In this document: positions 38,174 through 47,859 of the stretch, piece by piece
Position numbering within the stretch: position 1 is the first letter of the stretch
Layout of the letters: each line of letters opens with the position of its first letter
Source: Chalciporus piperatus
Taxonomy: Eukaryota > Basidiomycota > Agaricomycetes > Boletales > Boletaceae
Reading direction: 5' to 3'
Assembly (NCBI GenBank): GCA_038093975.1
Contig: JBBPTG010000094.1
Location: 1 to 64,000 of the forward strand
Length of the DNA: 64,000 bases
The notes under the pieces: generated by a model
What the model was told of the DNA's origin: nothing
The model's database searches: none
The model's input: the letters and a program-made list of their open reading frames with translations, nothing else
Position numbers and translations under genes: made by a program

Positions 38174-39024
38174 ATGGACACCCCATTGCTCGCTTCCCCT
38201 GTTGGCGCTCACCACCACCGGCATGATCACAGTATCTGCCCTGTTACAGGGGCGGCTCATAACTATTGTCCACCCCAGCCCGGTGACCTTAGATCGCCAT
38301 GCCCCGCCCTGAACACCCTGGCGAACCATGGTTTTCTGTAAGCCACAATCGGAATCTCCAAACTATTTATCGTTGACGTGAATTCGCCCTCTTTGTGTCC
38401 AACAGGCCGCGCAATGGCAAAGATATCACAATGTGGGGAATCATTTGTGCACTGAGAGAAGGATACCATTTGTCTGGGTTCCTCGCTTTCTTCCTTTCCT
38501 TTGGCGGATGGATGCTACTCAGCCAATTTCGCAATGTCTCCCTTTTTGACTTTGCCCGTCACGGTCTCATCGAGCACAATGCGTCGCTGTTCCACCTTGA
38601 TGCTCAAAGCGGAGAAGAGTACGCGCCAATCGCAGTCAACAATTCCCTGATGAAGACTACCCTTTATCAAGGTGGACGCTACGTCCCGGGTCGCATGACC
38701 TGGGAAGACGTCGCCAACATCCGTGTCAAGCGTGAAGCAACACTCTCCGAGCCATTGAAAGCTATTTACGCAGAGCTTGCACGGGGAGAGATGGCTATCG
38801 CAATAGGTGTTCTGGGGGGTAAGGATGCCGCCAAGAACGGGATCGATCGGGAATTGCTCCACCTCTGGGTGGCACAAGAGCGTCTTCCCGATGGCTGGAA
38901 ACCGGACCATACTCAAGGTTTCTGGGAGAGCATTCGGATGGCCGGAGTCATTCGGGATCGTATGAAGGCGTTGCGGGCAGGGCGGATCCACAATATCTTG
39001 GATGATGAAACTACACCCATCTGA
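38174..39024 (+). CDS. Heme-thiolate peroxidase / peroxygenase (chloroperoxidase family, short form)
   Basis: Family members (unspecific peroxygenases and chloroperoxidases) use hydrogen peroxide to oxygenate or halogenate organic substrates at a cysteine-ligated heme. Two exons (38174-38337, 38406-39024) give 260 residues. SPCPALNTLANHGFLPRNGK across the intron holds the axial Cys in the PCP motif. GYHLSGFLAFFL and the conserved LFDFARHGLIEHNASLFHLD block follow. The acid-base motif, usually EHD or EHG then S, reads EHNAS here. LARGEMAIAIGVLGG near 38780 is also family-typical. No signal peptide is visible, so the enzyme looks intracellular, unlike secreted peroxygenases; the N-terminus (HHHRHDH) is unusual. 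An exon further upstream cannot be excluded. Confidence 0.85.
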
Positions 39025-39286
39025 TAGAATGCCGGTGAGGTATTCGTGAAAGCTCGAGATGAAAAAGATTTCCCCAAATTTCCCGGTTTTCCTTTGGTGC
39101 CGTCTTGCCCGCAGGTTATTATCCGTGTTCTCGTAACTTATACAAGGTCCTCGTCGATTATTATGGGGAATAGAAGTACTTACTATTCCGAATACACAAG
39201 CTCCCGTCCAGCTCTTCGAGTCTCGCGGGAAATTTTATCCTGGGCCCGGGTTGCGCCCGGGTTGTCATGCGACTCAAGTCCACAAT
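39025..39286. terminator. 3' flank of the peroxygenase gene
   Basis: No gene is seen; likely transcript end. A short direct repeat cgggttgcgcccgggttg is present near 39248-39264. Confidence 0.3.
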
Positions 39287-39405
39287 ATGTCGGCCACCGA
39301 GGAAACTAATTCCACGTGGAAAGTTGTTCTCATTACAGGGTACTCTGCAGGAGGGATAGGATTCGCACGTCCGAATTCGCCCAAAGTGTTGTGGAGAAGG
39401 CACTG
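39287..39405 (+). pseudogene. Short-chain dehydrogenase N-terminal fragment
   Basis: From the ATG at 39287 the frame reads MSATEETNSTWKVVLITG, then YSAGGIGFA, the TGxSxGGIG dinucleotide-binding loop of Ayr1-like short-chain dehydrogenases. The match then stops abruptly and a stop follows within about 12 codons. No catalytic YxxxK segment is visible. A possible second scrap (ELVTDVQWDLL) lies near 39665 in another frame, but that is weak. This looks like a truncated or decayed gene. Confidence 0.5.
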
Positions 39406-40097
39406 AGCACAAACCCATCTCCTTATATGACATTGGCTGGTTTTCCTTTTGCCAGTGGTTACCACGACAGTTCGTCCTTGAACAGATGTGCAACCGTCTA
39501 ATCGGCTAGGTTCGGTACCCATCACACTCTGTCGTATGTATCTTGCCTTGCATCCCTGGATACCGGGTTCTTGCTTTGAGGCAAACCCGTGGCTCGAGAA
39601 GAGTCTGAAGGTAGGTTCTGCTCGCGATTTCGACCCGGGAATTCCCAAACGACTCCACAGAATTGGTCACCGACGTCCAATGGGACTTGCTTCGATGCTG
39701 ACCTCCTATTGGGAGTGTGGAACATTGTCCCTCCGACGAGGAGATTGTTGAATTCATGAGGGAACAGCTGTTGGAGGTCGCGGCGGCATCATAGGTTATT
39801 TTGGTGTAAAGCTCAATGTTGAGATCTGAATGAACATCGGTAACTTGTTCTATAAGTAGCATCCAACATCAGACCTCTGATCATCCGCGGTTATGGGCGG
39901 ATGTATTTCGGGTTCACAATCAAATCGACCAACCTCTTTGATTAAGCATGCACAGCTCTTGATCTCCGTGTCACGTACCTCACACCATCCGACAACGACA
40001 AAGTCGATCGAGTTACTATCCGTATAAAGAACGTTTCTGTTACAATTTGCTACAACTTGGTTATGATGCATCCCGTAGTTTAGAATTGGAGGCCGCC
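39406..40097. other. Intergenic region, possible dehydrogenase debris
   Basis: About 700 bases without a supported gene. It may contain remnants of the dehydrogenase above and the 3' flank of the glycolipid transfer gene. Confidence 0.4.
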
Positions 40098-40984
40098 TTA
40101 CACTTCCCCATACCCCTTCTCCTTGTACACCTTCTGCATCTGTGTGACAATCTTGTTGAGTCCCTCAAGCCATTTGTCGAGTTCCTCGTTGAGCTTGTCG
40201 TCCGCGACGAACGCACCCCCATCTGGGTCTGAAGCAAGCCTTGCGTAAAAGTCTCTACGATACGGGCATGCTTTCATCGCAAGCTGTTTCGAAGGAGACA
40301 TCAGCGTTATCAGATTTGTAGAATATAAAGTGAAAGAAGACGTACTGAAAATATTCCTTTGACGACAAAGTTGTGGTATTGCTTCAAGCTGCCTTCGTAT
40401 CCCGTTGTGAACGCCTTCGCAAGTTCAGTGTTTGGGTCGCTCTGAGCGGTGTGGAGCGCAAGGTAGGTGAACCAAAGGCCGCGAAGCAGCCACATGAGAC
40501 CTTCCGTTGCAGGCGTTTTCTTTTCCGATTTCTCGTTCAGAATCAGAAGCTCAAGGGTGGTCGATTGTGTAGGATGCGAGAGATACCGAGTGCGAACTTT
40601 CTGGTAAGGATTTAGAGTAGAGGCGAGAGAGGATGGATGGACTTGGTGCTTACTGTGATGTTGCCTTCGAGATCGCTCACGACGGGTGCGAATGCGGGGT
40701 TCTCCAGCAGCTCTGCCGTAGCAGAAGACAGGAGTTATGGTAGATGGACATCACAGCCCATCCATAGCGATCAACAAGAAGCACACGCACTGAATAGGCG
40801 TACAACACCCTCCGCTGCTTCCAAGAAACTGAGGGTATCAATTCCTGCATCTGTGATGGGGACATCGGCGAAGGACTACGGAACGTAGATCAGCCCCGAT
40901 CGCACATTAGAGATGGTCCTGACGAGGAAAGCTAGCTGAGCTGAATGGCAGACACACCTTGACGGTTTCAAGGAAGGGCGGCAT
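40098..40984 (-). CDS. Glycolipid transfer protein (GLTP / HET-C2 family)
   Basis: GLTP-fold proteins move glycosphingolipids between membranes; the Podospora member HET-C2 also controls vegetative incompatibility. The nine-codon first exon (40984-40958) encodes MPPFLETVK. Later exons join in phase: SFADVPITDAGIDTLSFLEAAEGVVRLF, then KLLENPAFAPVVSDLEGNIT, then KVRTRYLSHPTQSTTLELL. Next come MWLLRGLWFTYLAL and YHNFVVKGIFS, then LAMKACPYRRDFYARL, ending at 40098. All known glycolipid head-group contacts of the family are visible: the Asp, Asn and Lys of DLEGNITK, the Trp of MWLLRGL and the His of YHNF. Total is about 200 residues, the usual length. Confidence 0.93.
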
Positions 40985-41329
40985 CGTCGTGTTGTATCAC
41001 AAGAGCAACGAGGACTTGATGTGGAACGGCGCCTCAGGCCTCATCCGCTGATCTAAGCCTGAACATAGCCGCAAAATAACACTCGGCAGAGCCTTTGCCG
41101 CAGAACGACTCGCTATCTAGTTCATTTCGAACATCACTACAAATCGGACGAATTGCAGGTCGAATGGTTGGGAATAATTGAGGAAAGAAGTATGGTCACG
41201 AACAACTAATTATACTACGGCTCCGAGGGCAATGGCAAGGTAATGCACAAAGCTTGGTTCGGTTCTAACGGGGTTATCAACTCGTACGGTGACCGGAGTG
41301 CTCAGCGCTAACTTGCTCCTGCGTTTGGC
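40985..41329. promoter_or_regulatory. Intergenic region upstream of the GLTP gene
   Basis: About 345 bases between GLTP (-) and the end of RAD7 (-). No gene; presumably the GLTP promoter and RAD7 3' end. Confidence 0.4.
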
Positions 41330-43546
41330 TCAATTCCAAACACCTTCAAGCCATTCTGAAACAGTCGCCTCAGGAAGTTGACCAAGGCGCTCGAAAACAG
41401 GTCGTACCTTAACAGCCCAACCTGTCCCTCTTACATGATTACATCCGAAAACGTTCACTTCTTCCAGTTTCTTCATCTTCAGTACGGTATCCTTCATGAT
41501 GAAATCATTTAATTCACGACACCAGCTGATGTCAAGCCACCGTAGATCAACCGCGGTCTTGAGCAGTCCAAGGGCTTCTGGGGAAATTGAACCCAAGGCA
41601 TTCAAATTTAGGTGTACGAGTGATGTCCCAGAGTGCGTGAGCAAGGCCGTGAATGTTGCGCTTGACAGAGCACGGTTTCGCGCGAGAGAGACGACATGGA
41701 GAGGTGGGTTGGGAGTGAACTCTTCACAGTCCACATCCATTCCAGATTCGTCTGCTTCCTCGGATGCGATGTACGGTTTGTTCCAGTTCTCGAAGAGCTT
41801 GGAAACACCTTCATCAGACAAACTCGGGAGACCTTCCAATCTCAGTTCAGAGATAAATCTCGCATACTTCCTGAGGCCCCGATCCAGAACTACGTCCGTG
41901 AGCGCTTCATGCCAAGATGGATTGAAGCTCTCCAAGGTGGGACCGTGTTTTTCAAGCAGTTCAAGCCAGCCGCTTTCTTCGATCCCGATCCCAGGATTCG
42001 AGAGGTCCAGCAATTTCAAAGGGGGTAAAGCGCAGAGTGGTTCCACGAAGCTGTCGTCAAGGAGTCCAACCTCCTTCAACTGCAGTTCTTCGAGCTTGGT
42101 GCAATTCCCCGCAAGCGATTGCACACATTCGAGATCAAAGCGGGGGCTTTGAGTAATACGGAATGATCGCAGCTCTGGTTTAGACTTGAAAAACTCGGTC
42201 CATGCGGCGGGGCGTACGAGGAATGGCCCAAGAAGGGTGATATGCGTCAACTGACGGAAGGACTTCGAAAAATCACTAATGGCGGCACAGGTGAGACGTC
42301 CACAATAGTCAAGATGTAGGTGCGTCAGGTTCGGATTGAGGCTCGCAAGCGTTGTGAAGGCTGGAGCAGTCAGGTCTGCAGATCACGGTGATGAGTATGG
42401 ACGGTTAGTAGGGAGACGAGGCTTACTGGTAGCATCATAGAACCGAAGCTTCTCGTTTCGTACGTCATAAAACAAGTGGGCATTTTCTGGAGTTCTGCAT
42501 CTCCGGAGATTAGCGCTGAGAATTGGGCAACAAGCACCACTCACAGGCACCGGTTCCGAGCCAAGGTCTTCGCAATTTCGTCCATATTGACGGCACCAAT
42601 GTCTCCGAGTGCTTCGACATCGTCGATGTATTTTCCAATGAGCTAAATAGGACACGGATTGGAAGGGCAACCTCAGACAAAAGTTGTATAATTACCTCGA
42701 TGCATAAAGAAGCTAAGGTCGGAAACCGACGCTCCTCATGACTGATAACGTCACGCTTCTGAGCTGCGGGCTTGCGCTTTTTCGAAGCAGCCGGTTTCTT
42801 GAACGGATCAGCCCCAGACGCCTTCGCACACTGATGGCAAAGGTAACCTGGTGGCGGGTTTGCTGCCATAGTATATTTCGTCTGGAAAACGCATCAATTA
42901 TGCCAATGCCATCAGAAAGAGCCACTCTTACCACTGTGAATTGGTTTTCACACCGGGCGCAAGCCTCGAAGCTGCCAACAGGAGGCTTGGGATCTCCCAT
43001 TGACCATAAGTTCTTCGAGATAGTTTTGTACTCATCCTCCGAGGATCCTTCATATTCTCCATTTTCCTTTGCCTTCTTTTTCGCCTTCGCTTTAGTGGCT
43101 GTGGCCTTGCCTTTCGCACCTTTGCGTTTCTTTGCGGGAGATTCTTCCTCTACTTCGTCCAGTTGATCTGATGCATACCCCGAATTCTAACACGAGCTCA
43201 AGTAGGTATTAAAACGAATGCAACTGACTTACTCCGGCCGTTTGGTTTTTTCCACCTTGGCTCGTGGAACCTTCTGGAGCGGCAGTCTCATTCTCGTTCT
43301 GCTGAACTGTGGCATCGTTGGCTTGTTCGGTATTCTGGGCATCATTTTCACCATTCTGTCCTTGTCCCTGGTTCCTTGTGGCAGCACGGCGTCTAATGGT
43401 TAAGTGATTTATCCCGGATTCCTTGAAACCGCCTCCAATGGTGAGCAAAAACCTCCTGAGAGCGCCACAGTAATAAATAAACACACTCGAAGAAACTCTG
43501 TCAATGCTGAGGTCGGACCCCGCACGTTGTTACCCCTTCGACTCAT
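41330..43546 (-). CDS. RAD7: DNA repair protein RAD7 (LRR, global-genome NER)
   Basis: Rad7 works with Rad16 and Elc1 in recognising UV lesions in non-transcribed chromatin and in a ubiquitin ligase. The ATG at 43546 gives MSRRGNNVRGPTSALTEFLR, which splices to ESGINHLTIRRRAATR, the conserved Rad7 start. A charged linker with Lys-rich patches (AKKRKGAKGKATATKAKAKKK) follows. Then comes a four-Cys zinc motif (CARCENQF and LCHQCAK). Leucine-rich repeats of about 25-28 residues follow to the C-terminus (for example LRSFRITQSPRFDLECV, LEELQLKEVGLLDDSFV, LRWLDISWCRELNDF, LEEVNVFGCNHVRGTGW). The last exon (42250-41330 and slightly upstream) holds most repeats. Length of about 590 residues fits fungal Rad7. 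Introns near 43190-43210, 42880-42940, 42660-42700 and 42380-42430 are in phase. Confidence 0.9.
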
Positions 43547-43740
43547 CGTTATATTCGAGTTTCACAGAACTAAAGGCGAAGTGAGAAGTTGGCTGGAGAA
43601 CGAGTTGCCACTTGGGAAGGCGCGCTCGTAAATTAGAGCGTGACACTTGAACACGATCTGTCACACAAATGTCACGCGTTTCATGACTCCCCCAACACGG
43701 CTCCGAAACTTGCGTAAGATTTCATTCATTTAGTCGCCCC

Positions 43741-43791
43741 TAGGCTAGGCAGACCCAAGAGTCGGATGAAGATAGTTCACCCTCCACTAGG
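43741..43791. repeat. Dispersed short repeat, copy 2
   Basis: Contains cagacccaagagtcgg, atgaagatag and ttcaccctccactagg, matching 4441-4498 with small gaps. It lies between the RAD7 start and the 3' end of the TKL kinase gene. Confidence 0.6.
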
Positions 43792-43799
43792 TCATTCAT

Positions 43800-45049
43800 T
43801 CAGATCGACGCCCTGGCAACAGACAAGAAATTTATAACCTCCTCGATCGTCGGCCGGACATTCTGGTTACTCGACCAACACCGCTGCATGAAGTCCCAGT
43901 GAACATCATCAATGTGCGGCTCATTAGGACGTGCAGGCCGTAACCCCCGTGTCAAGCCAACCAGGACTTGCGCTTCGTTTTTGTAGTAATAGTACGGGAT
44001 CTTGCCTGTGAAAACCTGCAAGGACCAAATGAATGTTCACGACGAACTCGGACGAAGACTTGGCAGATGAAACATACTTGAAGCATGACCGACCCGAACG
44101 AGTATATATCGCTCTGCGGTTCGGGTAAAATTTGCACAAGCTCTGACTGTTGGTCGTATCCGAGGTCGAAGAGCTCAGGTGCTGCCCATCGTACATTGCC
44201 CCGGATGTTTGACGTAAAGTAGGAGCTGCCTGTTGCCTCCATGAAAATTACCGAAAGGCCAAAATCCGAAAGACAGGCTTTCCCGTTGCCCTTGATGAGA
44301 ACATTCGACTAATAACTGCAGGTGAGTGACACGAGACTACAGAAACTCGGATGTAAGATTCACCCCTGTCAAGTCACCGTGGACTATACCACATCCGTGA
44401 ACTGGGGGGTAGAATTGGCCATGATAGCTATTCAACGAGTTGAGCGGACTTACGGTAATGAAGTCCATCTGCGATATCATTCAACTATCACTCTCATAAG
44501 CTCCGTTTATTTTAATGAGTATAGTCACTCACTAGCTGGAGCCTGGTTTGCGGGGAAAGTCCTGGTCGACGCTCCAGGTATCCACACAACGTTCCATCTT
44601 CGATCCAGGGGCAGACCATCGCCGGGACTTTACCGAAATCAAATGTTATACCGTACAGAGGCAGTACATTTTCATGCTCTAACTTCGCCCAAACCTTGAG
44701 TTCGCGACTGATCCTCTGAGAACATGATGTGAACGAGAGACGGAGGCACAGCAGAATACAACTACCTTGCTCTTGACATCCTTCAAATCGTCCTCAGTCA
44801 GATTTGTACGCATGACTTTCACAGCGACCTGAGGATATCAGAATGGGACCCATTGACAGCTCCTTCACGGCTGACCTCAATGACCCTGGAATCTCTGAGC
44901 CAGTCACATTTCCAGATGTCGCCAAAGCCTCCATACGCTGATGGATACTTATATCTCCGTAATAGCTCGCCAGTCAGGTCGACTGTGGAATGCGTCTGGC
45001 GAGTACTGCTATACAGTCTCGAACCGGTCAGATACGAACACTCAGGCAT
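43800..45049 (-). CDS. TKL-like protein kinase
   Basis: Basidiomycetes carry expanded families of tyrosine-kinase-like kinases. The ATG at 45049 gives MPECSYLTGSRLYSS, followed by a typical pre-kinase segment DLTGELLRRYKYPSAYGGFGDIWKCDW. Spliced exons then give VAVKVMRTNLTEDDL (catalytic Lys), RISRELKVWAKLEHENVLPLYG, AMVCPWIEDGTL, GIVHGDLTG joined to SNVLIKGNGKACLSDFGLSV, then NVRWAAPELFDLGY, DIYSFGSVMLQ, FTGKIPYYYY and the C-lobe ending RPTIEEVINFLSVARASI. Key residues (Lys, HGD, DFG, APE) are all present, so the kinase should be active. Total is about 330 residues. Architecture and intron positions match the kinase half of the WD40-kinase gene at 47860. No frame-compatible splice to the DUF6593 gene upstream was found. 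Confidence 0.85.
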
Positions 45050-45264
45050 ATAGTGACGTACCGCATCCGCAATTGAGGAACATAACACGTAGCTAGGCTC
45101 TCTTGACGGCCGCTCACCGTTGGAGAAGGCGTGAAGTCCACGGTGCTCCTGAACGGTTAGTTCTTCGTCAAATTTCGAAAAAAAGCCCTCACCCCAAGCA
45201 ATCACCTTTAGGTGACTGCTTTTGAGAGTATTCACGAAGAATCCAGCGTCCTAACAATGCACGC

Positions 45265-45972
45265 TCAGTCCCTGCGACATTGGTCGTGTAATGTAAAAAG
45301 CTGACCCCGGTGGAAGCCCGGAGGTTCCAGACCCTGCGCTGCATGAGCACGTGTCAAGTTTTCGAGATATCGTTCAAATAACATGGACGTCACTACGATT
45401 TCGTGGAGAAGATGGAAGCCACTTGGTTGCAAACAGAGAACGGCACATCCCTCGCTATCATTCACCATCGGGGATGATTTTTCCTCGTCGTAGGCAATAG
45501 CAATCGGTGCTATACACCCACTACCACAAGCAGAAAGCTGACTCGATTAACAGTGTTACATGTGATGGGAATAAAATGCAAATACTTACTAGAATGAGAT
45601 CGTCCCGCTTTCGCCAGCGGTACATTCGTTTATCGGTGGCTTCAAAGATCACAGAACTAAATTGAAGTAACGATGAGCTAAGTAGCCTGTTGCGAGGCCG
45701 AAAACCAACGTGAATTGATCTCTGCTGGTGGTGCGCAAGTCGATCGAGCGTGCGCCCACACGCAGATATGGTAGGTCCTCAACTTCCTCGTTCCATTTAA
45801 TGAGTCCAATTTCGGAATGGGATCCATGATCGTCAATAGAGGTGACGAGTGTCACCGCTCGGTGATCGCGTTGATCAAGCAACGTGTGAGACGTGAAGAG
45901 CAAGGTGCCTGAAGATGTAATGAACGTCGTCTGTGAAGAGTTTATCTTCACCCTCCGTAGACTGATGTTCAT
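45265..45972 (-). CDS. DUF6593-type protein
   Basis: The ATG at 45972 starts MNISLRRVKINSSQTTFITS. Two introns join GARSIDLRTTSRDQFT to SVIFEATDKRMYRWRKRDDLIL and then to LSACGSGCIAPIAIAYDEE. The middle block (aromatic YRWR after a short strand) and the end (LLHEIVVTSMLFERYLENL) follow the layout of DUF6593, a beta-rich family of unknown function found in Agaricomycetes. The first intron has a weak GTTGGT donor. The frame shown stops at 45265; an alternative intron starting near 45305 would change the last residues and move the end to about 45110. It ends just upstream of the TKL kinase on the same strand, and starts divergently from NF-YC. Confidence 0.6.
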
Positions 45973-46510
45973 CGTAAAGGAAAGTAATGCAGGGGTTTTT
46001 CTGGGTTTGGGAGGTTTGCAGTGGTCGTGAAATTGTAGATGGAAGGAGCACGGCTTTAAGGCGAAATGTAACACATCCGCATGACACAGCTCCTCCCCTT
46101 CGTGAGAGTAGCCCTTAGCCTGGTCAGGCGGTAGCCGGTTGCAACGTGCCTGCAACGGTCCTGGTAAGCGCCCAAAGTTCTCAGTGGCAGAAGCAGCGGT
46201 CCGGTACACGAGAGGACCTTCAAGTTCCCTGCTTTTCACTTGGGCGACCGCACGAACAAATGGAGGTGCGAAGTAGAATATAGTCTCCGCTGATAGCTGG
46301 ACTGACTTTGTTGCAACTACATGACATGTTGCCAGTGAGGCCCGATCGGAGGGCTATGAGTGGCTATGCGTCAGAACATTGAGGGACGGTGAAAAGGTTC
46401 CGAGACTGACGTAATAAACCCTAGGACGGGGTTAGGGTTATCACTGGTTCTGAATCTGATTGCCTTGATACAAGTTGTCTGTGTGCTAACCTTCCCACGA
46501 GCAGATTCGA
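45973..46510. promoter_or_regulatory. Divergent promoter region, DUF6593 / NF-YC
   Basis: About 540 bases between divergent starts. No coding sequence. A repeated gttagggttatc-like stretch near 46430-46442 is the only oddity and is too short to call telomeric. Confidence 0.45.
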
Positions 46511-47335
46511 TGTCGCCAACCACGCCGTATGTCCAGCCTGGGGAGCCCCTCAACGACTTCCTGCGCTCCTTCTGGCAAAGACAAGTTGATGCTGCAGAAC
46601 AAGAAACACCTGATTACAGGCACCCACCGCTCCCCTTGGCGCGGATAAAAAAGGTGATGAAGAGTGATCCAGACGTGAAGGTACGCGAACCACCGCGAGC
46701 TCGTTTGCCGAGTATCAAACAATATCCAACCTATAGATGATTGCTGCAGATGCTCCCATCCTGTTTTGCAAAGCTTGTGAAAGTGCGTAAGCTACCACTC
46801 ATGCGAATTTTCGGAGAGTGGCATTATTGAACATACGCATATGCACCATGATGGTTCACTGCTCCGCTTTCTTTCCAACCCAATATTGTTACTGATACGC
46901 GAACTTCACAGTCTTCATATCTGAAATAACAGCTCGCGCCTTCATCATCGCGGACTCAAATAAACGCCGTACATTATCTCGTGCGGACATAGCGAAAGCG
47001 CTCGCAAAGTCAGACCAGTTCGACTTTCTGATCGACATCGTCCCGAGGGAGGAAGTCCTCACGGGGCTGAGCCATGGTCCTAGTGGAGCAGGAGCTGTTC
47101 CAGGAAGTAATTTAGTTGCTGGTGTAAGCCTTCGGAACGATTTGGTTGCTAGTCACCTTGACGTAGATAATACGAATCCTCAGCCTAGTCAAAATGCTGC
47201 ACCTCAGGAACAAGATCATCATTCTGACGGAGGGCAGGGTGGCGTATCATCGACGGCTGTACTAGATCAGGTAAGTCTGTTCTCTGTTCCCACTGACCGC
47301 GTTCTTACCATTCTGGATGTCTGCAGTTTTACTGA
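46511..47335 (+). CDS. HAP5: CCAAT-binding factor subunit NF-YC / HAP5
   Basis: Subunit of the heterotrimeric NF-Y (HAP2/3/5) transcription factor that binds CCAAT boxes. Four exons (46511-46680, 46737-46782, 46911-47270, 47327-47335) give 194 residues. The histone-fold core reads [63 protein letters not shown] and [12 protein letters not shown]. This is the textbook NF-YC domain with flanking [10 protein letters not shown]. The C-terminal tail is Asn/Gln/Asp-rich. The last exon encodes only FY before the stop. If the third intron is retained, the frame runs on past 47335 and the tail differs. Typical fungal HAP5 is longer at the C-terminus; this is a short version. Confidence 0.92.
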
Positions 47336-47859
47336 CCAACTGTTCATGTAGTTTCATCCGTTACTCAGGGCCTCGCATTTGAAGCGGCCCTCGTAATATC
47401 AAGACACTGTCTTCCGAGACGTCGCCGACTTTGAGTTGACTATTTACGCTCTCCAGCCAGTCCAAATCATGCACATTGGACATGTCCAGGGTATACTTTT
47501 TTGTGGTGGAAGGACCCATCCTCGTATATAGAAGCGATATTTCGCTGACTTCTAATTCACTCGGACTAGCGGAGTAACGGTAGAATCTGTATGTACGGTC
47601 AAATGCTTGTTGTTGAGTATGACATTCCAGTACGACAATCCTCCTCTCAGATATTTAGCACAAATTCTTGGGGGTGTTGGCTTCATAGACCGAAATCAAC
47701 TTGAAGGTTACCAAGCAGGTTCATCGCGTGCCGTAACCGGATAGGTCAACATCAGATCCGTTATTGGACTGCACTTGATCATCTATCAAGTATCAACGCA
47801 ACGTTCAAACGTTCCATTACTTCATCTATCGCGATTCCCCTTGACTATATGACCCAGCG
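47336..47859. promoter_or_regulatory. Intergenic region upstream of the WD40-kinase gene
   Basis: About 520 bases between NF-YC and the WD40-kinase gene on the same strand. No gene is recognised. An unrecognised upstream exon of the WD40-kinase gene cannot be excluded. Confidence 0.4.

Noticed and set aside
43800..45972. Fusion of the DUF6593 gene with the TKL kinase downstream
   Set aside because: The kinase frame is open upstream of its ATG, but no donor in the DUF6593 exon gives the needed phase with a normal-length intron; the kinase has its own ATG at 45049.
46430..46445. Telomere-like gttagggtta string
   Set aside because: Only about one and a half repeat units; chance match.
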